A stretch of DNA of 64,000 bases from Vitis vinifera (taxonomy: Eukaryota > Streptophyta > Magnoliopsida > Vitales > Vitaceae). Shown here piece after piece: positions 1 to 12,429 of this stretch. Each line of letters opens with the position of its first letter. Position 1 is the first letter of the stretch. The stretch spans positions 25,228,001 to 25,292,000 of the forward strand of contig NC_081820.1 of the NCBI RefSeq assembly GCF_030704535.1, in the 5' to 3' direction. The notes beneath the pieces were generated by a model. The model made no database searches and was not told where the DNA came from. It saw nothing but the letters and a program-made list of their open reading frames with translations. Position numbers and translations under genes: made by a program.

Positions 1-849
1 CAATTTTATATATATATATGCATGGGATTAAATATGTAATTAAATATAACAGGTCTTTTATATTTTTATTATTATTACCCAATTTATGAAAATTAGATAA
101 TAATAGAAATTCTGGAAGCCTTACCAACGTAAAATGCAGATCGATAATCGTAGTAAACATAATATATTGATTTTCTCAAGCCTGCATGATGAAATCAAGT
201 AATTAAATTATGTTAGTGGTAAAAGTTGAAGAATCCTATGCATTTTGTCTTCAAATCCCGCATGTTGACCAACTAGATAATGATATTTTATCTCAAAAAA
301 GGAACAAAACAAAATAGAGAATCACCAACTACCGCAGAATTGCACTCACATGGCTCTCCTCATTTTTTTTATTTAACTAAAAAGTGATTAATCCTCTGTT
401 TTTGGAAAAAAAAAAAAATTGCCATGACAGCAGTGCTCCTTTTTAGTAATTTCACTCCCTAATTGTTTCCCAAATTGGAAAATGCAGTTTAATGGCATGC
501 TTGATTCAAATTCAATTTTATACTACCAAAGCAATGCTTCATTCAAACAAGAGTTAAGTAGGCCTCACCTTTGATTGACAAGGTGCTCCAATCTGTTAAT
601 TAATAAATAAATAAAAATACAAATTAAATTTAACATGAAAAGGATACAGGACAATGAAAGATGAAATTTATCAGGTAATAAAAAATGAAAGATAAAAACT
701 TGACTCCCAAAGTCTCACCCCTTAAAGATTCCAAATAATCAGAGAACCAATTCCTGGAGTAGCCTGCAACATTAAGCCAATTAAGCAAGTAATATTAGTT
801 ACCAAGCAAAATAATTAAATAAATAAATAAAATTAAACATTTTTCATAC
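1..849. other. Left-edge AT-rich sequence, probably intron 1 of the truncated minus-strand receptor gene
   Basis: No open reading frame of interest. On the minus strand, around 748-775, the sequence with TTAAT and TTGCAGG resembles a stretch in the first intron of the intact minus-strand gene of unit 2 (about 18020-18040). This suggests that the interval is intron downstream of the ectodomain exon at 850-1261. In unit 2 the kinase exon begins about 1.2 kb beyond the ectodomain donor, so the matching kinase exon, if it exists, would lie left of position 1 and cannot be judged here. Confidence 0.4.
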
Positions 850-1261
850 TTATACATTTTACAGTATTCTTGGTGATATCTGGATCGCAGTATTCTTCCG
901 CAAAGCATTCGCAACGCAAGCGCAAGAATGAAAGGTCAAGCCCCAGAAGCAGCACTTTTTGCAAATCTGACATTGAAAGATTGCCAGGCTTCAAGAATTG
1001 GGTGGTTATAGTCCTGAGGATGGCGCATGAATACTTAATATCTCCCGCTTCCATGTATTTTCCTCCGACTAGTGCATAAACATGTGCTTGTGAGGAAGAT
1101 GAAGTCACATTGCTTCTGTCGCAAGGAGTGATAGGAATATAGTTGCTATCTCTTATTGGCTGCTCGCAGTTCATCAAAACCGTTGTATTGCTCACTCCCA
1201 GTATATCATATGAATCAAAGCTGTAATATGACAAGGAATTGATTTTTTGAAAAACATACAA
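850..1261 (-). pseudogene. Truncated LRK10L ectodomain exon (minus-strand partner of unit 1)
   Basis: The minus strand encodes about 137 residues that match the second half of the ectodomain of the minus-strand receptor kinases in units 2 and 3: a VLMNCEQ motif, a SYSC-type motif near [15 protein letters not shown], and a final cysteine cluster. The signal peptide and the first cysteine-rich GUB_WAK block are missing, and no in-frame ATG precedes the match. The exon can end at base 850 with a good donor (GTATGA) in phase 1, the phase used by every intact relative. It lies head to head with the plus-strand gene starting at 1599, as in units 2 and 3, but only about 340 bases separate them. A 5'-deleted relic is most likely; an unrecognised upstream exon is the alternative. 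Confidence 0.6.
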
Positions 1262-1487
1262 AAAAATAAATAAGTTTTTATGTTCGTGTTGAACATCATG
1301 ACATAAGCTGGAATTCTTTCGTTTTTAATTTGAATTTCTCTAACATTTGACGACTTTGATTTTATGCACACGGATAACTTCACATCCTGGTAAAAGCATA
1401 TACATGTGATACAGAGTGAAAATCTATTAGTAAAAGTGACTGAATAAAATGTACAACCGCAGTAATCCTCCTTCCTACAATTCTTCT

Positions 1488-1494
1488 CTATAAA
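1488..1494 (+). promoter_or_regulatory. Putative TATA box of the unit 1 plus-strand receptor kinase
   Basis: TATAAAT lies 105 bases upstream of the chosen ATG at 1599, in a short region between two divergent reading frames. It fits a plant TATA box followed by a leader of roughly 75 bases. The call rests on sequence and position only. Confidence 0.4.
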
Positions 1495-1598
1495 TTTTCA
1501 GGCTAATCTCCTCTCGATATTTGTATCTCCCTTTCCACTTTCTTTCCTATCCCAGAGACTTCTGTCCTTGGCAAAAATCACAAATTCCTTCCATAAAA

Positions 1599-4500
1599 AT
1601 GGATCGATATCTCTGTTTGTTTTTGTTCTTGTTCCTGACCTTGTTTGTGGAGATGAGAGGGGGCCGAGATGAGTGCATGGCATCACATCGTTGTGGCGAC
1701 CAGGGTCCACTCATCCAGTTCCCTTTCCGTCTAAAAGACCAGCCATGCCACTGTGGATACCCGGGATTTGAGTTATCTTGCACTGAGAATAATCAGACCA
1801 TGCTAGAGCTGCCAGTTTCGGTAAAGCTCTTGGTGAAGAATATAACTTACAAATCCCGGGAAATCTTTGTCCAGGACCCGTATAATTGCCTTGCGAGACA
1901 GCTTGGAAATCTCAATTTAGCTGCCTTCCCCTTCCCGTTCAAATTTGAGAAGGGCTTCGTCACCTTCTTCAATTGTTCCTCAGATAAAACAGATCCATAT
2001 AATTTGTTTCAGTCCATCCCTTGCCTTTCTATCCCTGGTAACCTAGTTTATGCTGTTGAGTCCTCCGAACTTGTCCAATATTTGAACCTATCCTCTTGCC
2101 GCAGGCTTTACAGCGCTTCAGCTCCAGGTAAACAACATTATGGGGATTATATATTCAATGGAAGTGCGTTTTCTTTAAAGTGGTCAAAGTCAAAAATATG
2201 CAGATTGAAGAAGTGTAATAGCAGAGAAACTGAATGTATTAAAGGTAAAGGGACTCTATGCATCTTAATTCCCCATTCATCTTCTATTCATCTTCTTTTC
2301 ATCTTTCATGCTCACCTCATATCCTCTACTATGATTTAATATACAAATGCTCCATTTTTTATGAGCTGATAAATTCTGCTGATTGAATTTGCGTTTTATT
2401 GGGATTTTGAAAATCTGAAAAATAAAAAATAGGAGAATAATTCAATTACAAGGGATAAAATAATCTCTAAATCTGAAAAAATAATTTGAAATAATTAGTG
2501 AAAATAATTTTTTACATTTTAAAACTCCTGTTAGATGAATTTTTGGGTAAAGTAATATATTGTTTTTCTTACATTTCACCTCAAAACATCGAGCTAAACT
2601 AATGGATCCAAACTAAGGCCTTTTCTTTTCTTTCTTCGAATTTTTAGCGCTCAATAAAATTAAGGGAAATTATTGAACAAAGAGTTAAATGTTTATTTGG
2701 ATTTAGTTTTTTGAAAATTAAAGAAATAAAAGAAAAATGTTAAAAGTTCTTTTATAATGGATTCTTTCCTACCTACTTACAATTAATATTTTTCTTTATT
2801 TTCTTCTTATTTTTCCAAGGACGTGAACCTAAAAATACAAAGTAATACAATTGATATTCAAGTATTCCTTTTGGATCACGAAATATTTAATAACAAAAAA
2901 TTACTAAGATTGTTGAATATTGTTGATTTTCTTAATTTTTTTTTCATATCCAAGTGGACCATCCTAACCCTTAATTTTCCAAGTAATTCATCTTTATTTC
3001 AACTCTCAATAATTACAATTGTGTAAAAAACTCCATAAACATCATTTTTCTTGTTTTAATGGTTATTCACATAGATGACTTTTCCCTTATACCTGACATG
3101 AGAAGTTCGATGTTAATGGTCAATCGAATCGCCAAGTGTCATCGTACCTACCAATTGGATCACTGTATATAATGGTATAGAATAAGGATAGAGATTTCTT
3201 CACATTCCTTTTACATAGAGTTTCATTTTTATTTTTATTTTTATTTTTGTCATAAAATTGGATGAATTTGTGTTTAGGGAGTCATGAAGACAATACGGTA
3301 TTATGAAACATAAAACTATGATACATAATAGGGATTAGAAGGGTATGTTTTAATTTCCTCTACAAGTTAGGATAGAGTTAGTAGCAGAATTGGTACTGCC
3401 TCAAAAATGAACCATAGAATACAAGAAAGGGACCCAAAAAGATAAGGTTGAAGCCTAGAATAAAATTAATTAGATTAGAATCATATCACATGAACATGTA
3501 ATTTAGCATGTTTTTATTAATTCCAAGAGCATAACAAGCTAATTACATTTTTTTTCTTAATTTTTTATAGGTGTATCGAAGAAAATAATTGTGACAGGTA
3601 ATATTCTATTTATACATATTTTATTATAGAGATAAAGATTCTTAATTTGGTTATTTTACCTATTTATTTAAATAAAAAGTTTAAGTTTTCTTCTTTTTAT
3701 TTATGCAAGTGCAATCTTTGGTTTCTTTCTTCTCATGTTAGTAATTGTTGTGCCTTATCGTGCCTATAGCTCAAATAAAGTAGAAAGAGATAATAGAGTA
3801 AAGGTTAAAAAGTTTCTAGAAGACTATGAAGCTCTCAAGCCCTCAAGATACTCCTATGCTGATATTAAAAGGATTGCAAGTCAATTCAAAGATAAATTAG
3901 GGGAAGAAGGATATGGAACCGTGTATAAAGGAAAGCTTTCAGATGAAGTTTTTGTTGCAGTAAAAATCCTTAACAATTCTCAAGGAAATGGGGAAGAGTT
4001 CATTAATGAAGTAGCAACAATGGGTACAATCCACCATGTTAATATAGTTCGTTTAGTTGGATTTTGTGCTGATAGATTTAAACGAGCTCTAATTTATGAG
4101 TACTTACCAAATGAGTCATTGGAGAAGTTCATATTTTCAAAAGTTGTCAAGAACTATTCACTTAGTTGGAAGAAACTTCAAGAAATTGCTATAGGTATAG
4201 CAAAAGGAATTGAGTATCTTCATCAAGGTTGTGATCAAAGAATCCTTCATTTTGATATCAAACCTCATAATATTTTACTTGACCACAACTTTAATCCAAA
4301 GATTTCTGACTTTGGTTTAGCCAAATTGTGCTCCAAGGAACAAAGTGCAGTCTCTATGACAATTGTAAGGGGAACAATGGGCTATATCGCTCCAGAAGTG
4401 TTATCTAGGAATTTTGGGAATGTGTCTTATAAGTCAGATGTTTATAGTTTTGGAATGTTGTTACTTGAAATGGTTGGAGGAAGAAAGAACATTGATGTTA

Positions 4501-4817
4501 GTGTGGAGAGTACTACCCAATTATATTTCCCAGAATGGATTTATAATCATTTGGATATAGGGGAAGAATTGCATATTCGAATTGAAGAAGAAGGAGATGT
4601 TGAGATTGCAAAGAAATTAGCAATTGTGGGACTTTCATGTATTCAGTGGTGTCCAGTGGATCGTCCTTCCATGAAAATTGTGGTTCAAATGTTGGAAGGA
4701 GAAGGAGACAAGTTAACCATGCCTCCTAACCCTTTTGCTTCAACAGTTCCAACAAACTTGAGCAAGCCAGGTAGAGTTTTTCAACAAGAGTTGTCAATAA
4801 TTTCAGAACTAGAGTAA
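1599..4817 (+). CDS. LRK10L-type receptor-like kinase, unit 1, probably impaired
   Basis: Three exons are inferred: 1599-2244, 3571-3597 and 3742-4817, all joined in phase 1, giving 582 residues. Exon 1 has a signal peptide (about 1-20) and a GUB_WAK-type cysteine-rich ectodomain with IQFPFRL and CGYPGFELSC. The mini-exon matches the 30-base mini-exon of the relatives but has 27 bases. Exon 3 is a Ser/Thr kinase with VAVK lysine near 299, HFD (394-396; non-RD) and DFG near 414. Two oddities reduce confidence in function. The glycine loop reads GEEGYG where relatives have GQGGYG. The acceptor used by relatives would put this gene out of frame; the next acceptor (3740-3741) restores frame but removes most of the membrane segment. 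A polyadenylation signal AATAAA lies at 4861. The family acts in cell-surface signalling, often in defence; the ligand is unknown. Confidence 0.7.
2245..3570 (+). other. Intron 1 of the unit 1 receptor kinase (inferred)
   Basis: AT-rich, bounded by GTAAAG at 2245 and a pyrimidine-rich TTATAG acceptor ending at 3570. Read-through from exon 1 adds about 32 residues before a stop near 2339. No other gene is visible inside. Confidence 0.6.
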
Positions 4818-5669
4818 AAATAATTGTCTATATGTTCAACTTATTATGAATGTATAGTTTAATAAAAATTCATATTGTAGTTGTTCATCATCATAGCATC
4901 TTTCTTTATATTTCTGTTAATTGAACATATGATTGTATAAAATGATTATACCAGTGGCTCAATTGATGTTAGATTCCAGAAGTTCTTATTCCCATGTAAT
5001 GTATTTCTTGTGTATTAAATTTTAATGAATATGTCCAAGAATATTCTTGCAACCCAATTTATAGTTCAGCTACACACAACTCTATAGATCACCTTTCAAT
5101 CAAGTAAGAGCAACTAATGTCCATCACATTCAAGATAGAAAGTATTGCACGAAATAGTAATAGAATTAGATCTAGGAAACTTGAAAATAAGAGTCCCATC
5201 CACTACACCCATATAGAGTTTCTTTTGTTTCTTTTTTCTTCTTCTTTTTTTTTTTTTCTTTTTTTGCATTTACCACTTTTTTATTGGACTGAGAAGTAAG
5301 CCTAATTAGTTATGTAATGACTAAATTATACTGAATGGTGATGGCTTGTTGGAGAACTTTGCATCGAATAAAATGGAGATCGATTTCAATGTGTTTACTC
5401 CTTGCATGAAACACTGGATTTGCTGCTAGCTAAGTACCACTTTGGTTATGACACCATATCAATGGTGAAGATAGGGCAGGTATCCTAACAATAAAGGAGT
5501 TAGAGAGTCAGGTGAATGCTTGATCTTGAACTTTATCAATACAAATTACCAATGGACCATATGTACTAGACCACGAAAAATATTAGATTGTGGGAGAAAT
5601 GAACCATATGATATGTGACCATGTAGTAATCATTGAGAAAGGAAAAAAATATGGACTCAATAGATTATG

Positions 5670-5698
5670 TAATAATAATAATAATAATAATAATAATA
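5670..5698. repeat. (TAA)n microsatellite
   Basis: About 29 bases of perfect TAA trinucleotide repeat. Confidence 0.95.
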
Positions 5699-6603
5699 GA
5701 CTCAAACTCTCTCAATATATGGTATATATTGTTTAACCTAAACAACAAAAAGCCCAGTGGCTGAGAACCTTGATGCAAACAAGCTTGTCTTATCCGAGAG
5801 GTCTGAGGGTTCCTCCATGTGTTTAAGATTAACTGCATTCAGGCCTGAACATCAAATTAATGGAACAATCTACTTTGTTTTACTGGGCCAAGCCCAATGG
5901 TAGGTCCATAGGCAGAGCTTGGATCATATGCTAGTCAGGCTGGGTTAGGCCTGATACAGACCTAATTTGATCATGGCAGCCCAATAAGATAATTATTTTC
6001 CTTGTTTTGTGTTTTTCTAATTTTTTTTGTCTGTAGTAATTAATTATATTATAATCATAGCAATCATTATAACTATTTTTGTTATTAAATTTTTTTGTTC
6101 CATTATTTCAGAATTTCTAATTTTATTTGATAAATTAATTCTTCTTTATCATCTATTAAATCTTTACTTAAATTTATTTTATTGTAAGTTTATTTGTTTA
6201 TTTTTCTTCCATTTTCTTCTTACAACTTTCATGTCCTTATTTATGTTTTCCATAAATATAACAATAATTTAAACAAAAATAATAATTACTTTGAGATATA
6301 CCAAACAAAACATACACTTCTTCAATGAAAAAAGTGACACAAAATTAAAATATAAATTCTAAAGAATTAAGACTAAATTAAAACAAATTTAGAATTGTAG
6401 GATTTTAAAAAAAAATTATTTGATAAATTTTAGCTTTTTAAGCTATTAATGTAAAATGAGGGTTTATCCCTTATTCTTTAATAATATATGAAAAATTATT
6501 TATATAATAATGAAAAAAACTTTGGAACGTTTTCTTAGTTCTTTTAAAAAATTTCTAGTTGAAAATTATTAAGGTAGTAATGAAAACTATAAATTATCAT
6601 TCT

Positions 6604-6632
6604 TTCTTCTTCTTCTTCTTCTTCTTCTTCTT
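6604..6632. repeat. (TTC)n microsatellite
   Basis: About 29 bases of perfect TTC repeat; the strand asymmetry is plain from the sequence. Confidence 0.95.
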
Positions 6633-8304
6633 TACCCTACTGCAAATTCTTTATCTCCATATCCAGTAAGTCAATTCTTTTGAAGGTTTTTTTTTGCATT
6701 TGAAGGACTTTAATTCTTTTACAATGAGCAAGGTGGAATAGGCTGGATGAGGGAAGAGGTCATGACCTTCTCAACTCAGCTTCATCTTTATGGAAAAGTA
6801 GGTAGTGTATTTCTAGAAAGGGAGAAGGAATTTTTTTTTTGCTTTTGTCTTGCTTAACTGACCATAAAGGCCACCAAATTGAAAAATGAAGCACTACGTT
6901 TGATGATGCATGTAATGCCGCTAGTTTGTAGGAAAAGAATAGCAGGGAATTAAGCTAAATTTATCAAAAATTATATTCAAAGGTTAAATCCCGAATATCA
7001 TGTCTTCATCTTCATGTAGGAAAGGAAAAATGTGTAAAATGAGTTTAAAATAACATATAAATATAATTTATTAATTTTAAATTTATTTTTTAATTTTTTT
7101 CTCTATTTTCTTTTCATTGTGTTCTCTCAAATTTTCTAAGAACTAAATATTGCTTTAGTTTTAGGAGTTTCTAACTTCAGTTTTTATCCAAAAACCTCAG
7201 AAGAAATTGAGCACATGAAATAATGTTTTTCTTAAAAATTCCTCATATATACTAATTGGTCATCATAGAAAATAAACTATGACTTGTAACTGAAGCATAA
7301 GCATTCCAACAGTAGAAATGAGCAAAAGAGGGGGACGGAAATTCCCAACCCCATCCTTCCCACAAAAAAAGAAACAATAACAATTGTCCAGTTGCTTCCT
7401 GTTTTCTTACTTTTAGGGTCTGCCTTTCCTGAAAGGGCTCCGTTTGCAGACCAGATTTTTAGTTTTTAAAGACAGGGTCTCTAGAATTAATATGCAGTAT
7501 TTGATCCTTAAAGGCCCAGTAGACCCATGGGCTAGCTGGCAGGGCAGGGCTAGCTAGCTTGGATTTGGGCTAGCCCAACACGTTTGAGGCCTGGCATCAT
7601 CAGAGCCCAATTTGGTCGAGGAGGCAACTTTATGGTCAACACAAACTATTTGGGCTAAAGCTTTTTGTTTATATGAATCGCTATTATTACTATGTCTATT
7701 TGTGCAATTAGAAATCTTGTGCATGAGATTGATGAAGACTTGACCATTGTTGATATTGGAATATTAATTGAATTTATAGATAAAATAGAAATTTAATGTT
7801 GGGGATAATCAAGTAGACCACTTGTTCATTCTTCTCTAGGTAGTTTCATATATTAAGGATTAAAATATCTGAAATTAGATAAATATTGGTTGTTGAAATC
7901 TATGTACAAAAATAAAAAGTATTTGTAGTAATTTTGTTTAAATTTAGATAAATTTTGATAATTAATTTTTTTATATTTACAAATGATATTTATATTAACT
8001 CAAGAAAAAAGAACAAAATACAATACCAATGGCTATGAATGTTAATTTCTTATTTTAAACTTAAAAATAATTAAAAAGACAACTTAACTCTACAACATTA
8101 AGTTATTAGAGAAATACTCAATTTAAAAAAATAGCTTTCAAACAAGTCTTTCATTTTCTTGTTTTATAAAAAGAAAAATAGGGTAGTAGAGCATATGAAT
8201 GGAATTTTCTCAGAAAAAGTTCCATGTATGTTGTCAAATGGTAAATTGAGCAAAAAAAAAAAAACATTATAAATTCCCGCATCATTATGGCTGAGGGAGG
8301 AATG

Positions 8305-8467
8305 GATCGCTACTATAAAAGCTCATATAGCTAGGGAAGGAATGGGTTGCTGCTATAAAACCTCTTATAGCAATGTATGGCCCAATAGGCACAACCACAT
8401 GGGTTGGGTTGCTGCTATAAAAGCTCTTATAGCAATATATGGCCCAATAGGCACAATCACATGGCTT
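8305..8467. repeat. Tandem 62-bp repeat with internal palindromes
   Basis: Two near-identical units start at 8346 and 8408 (period 62), and a shorter partial unit starts at 8305. Each full unit contains a short inverted repeat, GCTATAA with TTATAGC around a 6-base centre (8352-8371 and 8414-8433). It looks like part of a transposon terminus, possibly of CACTA type, whose subterminal repeats often have this look; the family is not proven. Confidence 0.7.
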
Positions 8468-8861
8468 GTCCACGACCATAGAGCCACAATATAACCACTA
8501 TCTCTCCTGCCCAATTTAGACTGCTGAACCCACTGAGAGCCATGTCTTTTATCGTTCACTCTTCTTAGCCACCATTAGAGACCATTGAACTCTTCTCCCA
8601 AAGCCATAATTCCCATCCTCATCACTGTATATTTCTCTGACTAGATTGTTGTTGTCATTGACATCCTCATCACTGAGGGGGCTTAGATCAATGACCAACT
8701 CGCTCAACGACCAATTTCTTTAGCCACTTCATCGCCCACATCTTCCAGGTATTCTTTCGATTCCTTCCACGGCTTCACACTATTATTCCTTTCTTTCTTT
8801 CTTTGATTTCAAATTAGGTTTCTTTTCATCACTTCTAGTTCCTCCCATCTCTCTTTTTCTG

Positions 8862-8883
8862 GTTAGGGTTAGGGTTAGGGTTT
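8862..8883 (+). repeat. Short telomere-like run (TTAGGG)3
   Basis: Three TTAGGG units followed by TTTG. The plant telomere unit is TTTAGGG, so this is a short telobox-like motif and not an old chromosome end. Such motifs are common near plant gene starts. Confidence 0.6.
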
Positions 8884-9069
8884 GTGTTTGGATTCCCTGG
8901 TATATATTTACTAATTATTATGAGCATCAATCCCTCACCATACTTTCACATACATCATCTTTGCACTCTTCTTCTTCTTTCCATTTTCATGTGCATCGAA
9001 GCTCAGCTTGGAAGCAATGATTGCTCGTGTCCCTTCTCTTTTGTGTTTTTTTGTCTTCCGTGCATAAGA

Positions 9070-10003
9070 TGAAGTTGAAAATTTTAGTGATATGAAATTC
9101 AATGCAGTCTGCTATTATTATAGTGCCTTGTCTGCACCTAATGAAATCAAAGGCTATGGAAGCTTCGGATAGAGCAAAGCTCTTCATTTTGCACCCTAGT
9201 TAGGATGCTACACTTTTGACTCATCTTAATCTTGTTTCTTTTTTTTTTTTTTTTTTTTATCTATTTTTTTTTTATTTTATTTTGAATCCATCAAAGTAGT
9301 AACCCCCTTGGACTAATTTTGTTCTTCATGTAAACACTAAGAAGAAGGGGACAAATGAATATTAAGTTTATTGAAATTAATGGGTATGGACTAGAAGCAT
9401 TTTGTCAAAAATCTGAAAATTCAGATGTTGAAAATCATGTCATTTAACTATATTTATCTCATGTATAATTGCTATTCAGGAGAAACATTTGATAGGTTTT
9501 GGGGTTTATGCAATTTTGTAGGAGGGAAACGGCTTCCTAATTTACCTCCCTCAATTTTCATTTCTTAGGATTAAAGTGGTAATCTTAAATGGACTTCAAC
9601 ATTTGTTTTTCACCAGCCATTATTTTACTTCTATACAAATCCTGTTATCTCATGTATGGGGCAAATGCAATTTTGTGATTTTCTAACTTCTTAAAAATCA
9701 GGAATTGATTTTTTAGGCTCATTTGTACATTTTTAATTCAGCTGATTGACATAAGCTTGATATTTGTTCTTTGAGTGGAAATTCTGATTCTTACAGGAGA
9801 GACACTTTACTAATTTTATCTACTAGGTTGAGCATTTGCTTTTTCTTCCTGCCAATTTACTAATTATCAAATTCCTTTTTTTTTTCTGGTTGGTTTTTCC
9901 CTTTCCCTTCTGTTTTCATTTGAGGCCACCATATCTCAGGCAATTCACATCCTGAGAGAGTTAGCTCCAACCAAATTGGCCACAGAGTTAGCTGCAGATC
10001 AAG
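9070..10003 (+). pseudogene. Two orphan exon-like stretches of an unrecognised gene
   Basis: At about 9070-9174 the plus strand reads as 34 codons with a protein-like composition (CYYYSALSAPNEIKGYG) before a stop. At about 9926-10002 a second block (QAIHILRELAPTKLATELAA) is bounded by a TTGAG acceptor and an AAG|GTATAA donor. Upstream sequence at 8500-8885 resembles a 5' leader with a splice donor (CCAG|GTATTC near 8750). No further exons are found downstream. I do not recognise the gene. It may be a truncated host gene or a fragment carried by a transposon. Confidence 0.3.
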
Positions 10004-12429
10004 GTATAATAGCCAAGATTGGCTTATAAATATCTGAGAATGAAAATCTTACCATTCTTTCATTCTCTTTTATTGAGCACCCCTTTTCCTTAATGTAGAA
10101 TATTTGAAACTCAATGGTACAAAGAGATACAAAATCCAAAAGCAGATTTATATTTCACATATGTCATAGAGGTCTAATTGAAAGACCAATTGAAAGAATC
10201 AAACTTTGAATCTTAGGTGTTCAGTTATATGTTATAACATGACAGGTCTAATCCGCCTAATTTGGCAAATCAGATGTTAGCAAGATGAGGGTTAGCTTAG
10301 GAGGTCCCACAGCCAAGGCAAACCACTTGTGAGATTAAGCAGTTTGATTAGGAATACATTGTTTGGCTTCACAAGTCAATACAAGGCAAAATTAAAACAT
10401 TAATAATTTGATTTTAACCAAAATTGATGTCTTAACCAACATGTTTCCTTTCTAAATGAATTGAGATGGTTCAATTTGAATGGAACCTAATTAATTGGGA
10501 GATTCAAATAAGGTCACTTGCTGTTAGAAATTGTTGCGAAGAGGAACTAACACAAACTTTTGATCAAACTTTGCCCTGCATCATGTTTGGCCCTCGAACC
10601 CATATTTCACCTAATTGATTTGGTGGAAGAGGCTTCAATGTATCTACACTAACTATTTAGGGTTCATCTTTTTTTCTTTTGGTTTATCATTCTCTTTTTT
10701 GCTTTCTTTTTTTCTTTGTTCCTTTTTGGTTTTTCAAGTTACAAATCATTTAATCAAAGAAATGATAACTAAATTTTTTTTTTTTACTTTTACTTTAATG
10801 TACCTTCATTTTTGGGTGCTAGGAGTCTTGTCTAGTGTTTTTTTTTTTTTTTTTTTCCAGTTTTTCATGTTTTTGGGTTTTCTTAAAATATAATGTAACT
10901 TCAAAGTTCCATCAGAGAAAAAGAAAAAAAAATGCAATCCCCATCAAAGAAACAAAGATTCATTTAATGATTTCATCTTACTAGTCCCTCTAGCCATATA
11001 TCTAAAAGGGGTTTATTATTAAGCTTCTTGTTTAGCTATTTGCTAACATCAGCCAATTGCCAATTGTTTAGCAATTGAGGTTGCCATCTCTCCAACCTCA
11101 TCATACAAAGGTGGACAATTTGATATCAGTTTACTGTTCTGGAAGAAACTTAATTTTTTTTTCCTTTTTGTTCCTTTTTTTTCATTTTTGATATTGAATA
11201 TGCTAAAGCTAAACGTGATTGCTATGAAAGTGTATTACTTACAATTAGCATAAGAAAATTTAAAAAATGAATTTGTTTATTAACTTAATCTGTTCTATAG
11301 AGCAATTTTATCATGCAATGATTTTTCGTTTCTTTCTTTCTTTCTTTCTTTCTTTTGATCATTGTATGAATTATTACAATAATAATGGTAATAAATAACA
11401 AGTAATAGTTTTTATAATATAAAGTTTTATGTGAAAAGAAATGCTTAAGAAATTAAGTTTTTTCTAAGAAACAAATGAAAAAATGAGTGAAACAGAAAAT
11501 ACTTTTTTTTCTTGTATACACATAATTGAAGTATCCTAAAATGATAATTAAGTATAAGGAGCATCTTCTTGAGTCAATTTTGGTATTCAAATGTTGAACT
11601 TGTGAATTTACTTGCTAGCTTTGTATTTAGACTGCCCTAAACTCAATGATTTGAATCTGAAATCCTGTTCAAATTTCCATGCAGGTAGTAGTCTGATGCC
11701 TTTCTCTGAGGTTATGATCTTTCCAAAATCCTCCTTGGTTAGATCATAAGTAGAATGAAAATTTTAGAGTCCTAAGTATGGCCTTTCTAAGGTTCTCTTT
11801 TAAAATACAAGTTAATAGGTTCATTATGTTGCATCACTAGTTTGTTATCTCTTAAATTCTATTATTATTATGTCTGCATTCCCTATTTTGACAAATTGAA
11901 AAATACCAGTAGACATTGCTTTATATTTTTATTATAAAGCAACCAGATATTTTATTATACTAAAAACAATCTTTATATTTTGGTTTTTTAAATTAGGTGT
12001 TTATTACATGTTTCAGGCCTAAGCAGTTCAGTAATTTATCCTTTAAAGATGGTTTGTACTTATAAGTAGCTATCCAAGTCAAATAATCAGCAAATTAAGC
12101 TTAAGGTGAAAATTTTCAAATTACGAAAATTTTACATTTGTCAAAAGAAATGAAAAAAACTATGTTCTTTTGTGGAATGTTTATTTTTATTGATCTTAAA
12201 GGCTAAGTTCTTGGCTTGACTGCTGAAGAAGTTGTTGGATAGGTCTAAGTAGGTGAAGTTTGAAGCATTTAAAATAAATTAGAAGACTTGCAAAATGATA
12301 ATTATTTGCTAGTAATAATAGTTGTAGCCTCAACCTTCTTTTGTTTCTGATATTAAGACAATCAGTTTTTGTTGATCAATAAAAACTTCAAACTTAATTT
12401 ACAAATTTAAAGGTTGGCCAAAATCTTTG
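10004..12429. other. Intergenic, AT-rich, no gene seen
   Basis: Poly-T tracts, a (TTTC)n run at about 11328-11355 and short meaningless reading frames. Nothing recognisable up to the left border of the large duplication at 12430. Confidence 0.6.
11328..11355. repeat. (TTTC)n microsatellite
   Basis: About 28 bases of TTTC tetranucleotide repeat. Confidence 0.9.

Larger units (their letters stand above)
4818..8286. other. Intergenic, AT-rich, no gene seen
   Basis: Holds the 3' end of the unit 1 gene and then degraded repeat-like sequence. It includes GGCC-rich islands near 5760-5960 and 7510-7620 and two simple repeats listed separately. A stretch near 5550-5640 resembles the dispersed repeat of 57050-59050 (ACCATATGATAT and neighbours). 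Short reading frames here have no recognisable content. Confidence 0.6.

Noticed and set aside
5117-5299. 60-codon frame ending in a poly-phenylalanine run
   Set aside because: Produced by a poly-T/TTC tract; low complexity.
8860-8884. Interstitial telomere as sign of an old chromosome end
   Set aside because: Only three units and of TTAGGG type, where plants normally use TTTAGGG; too short for the claim.
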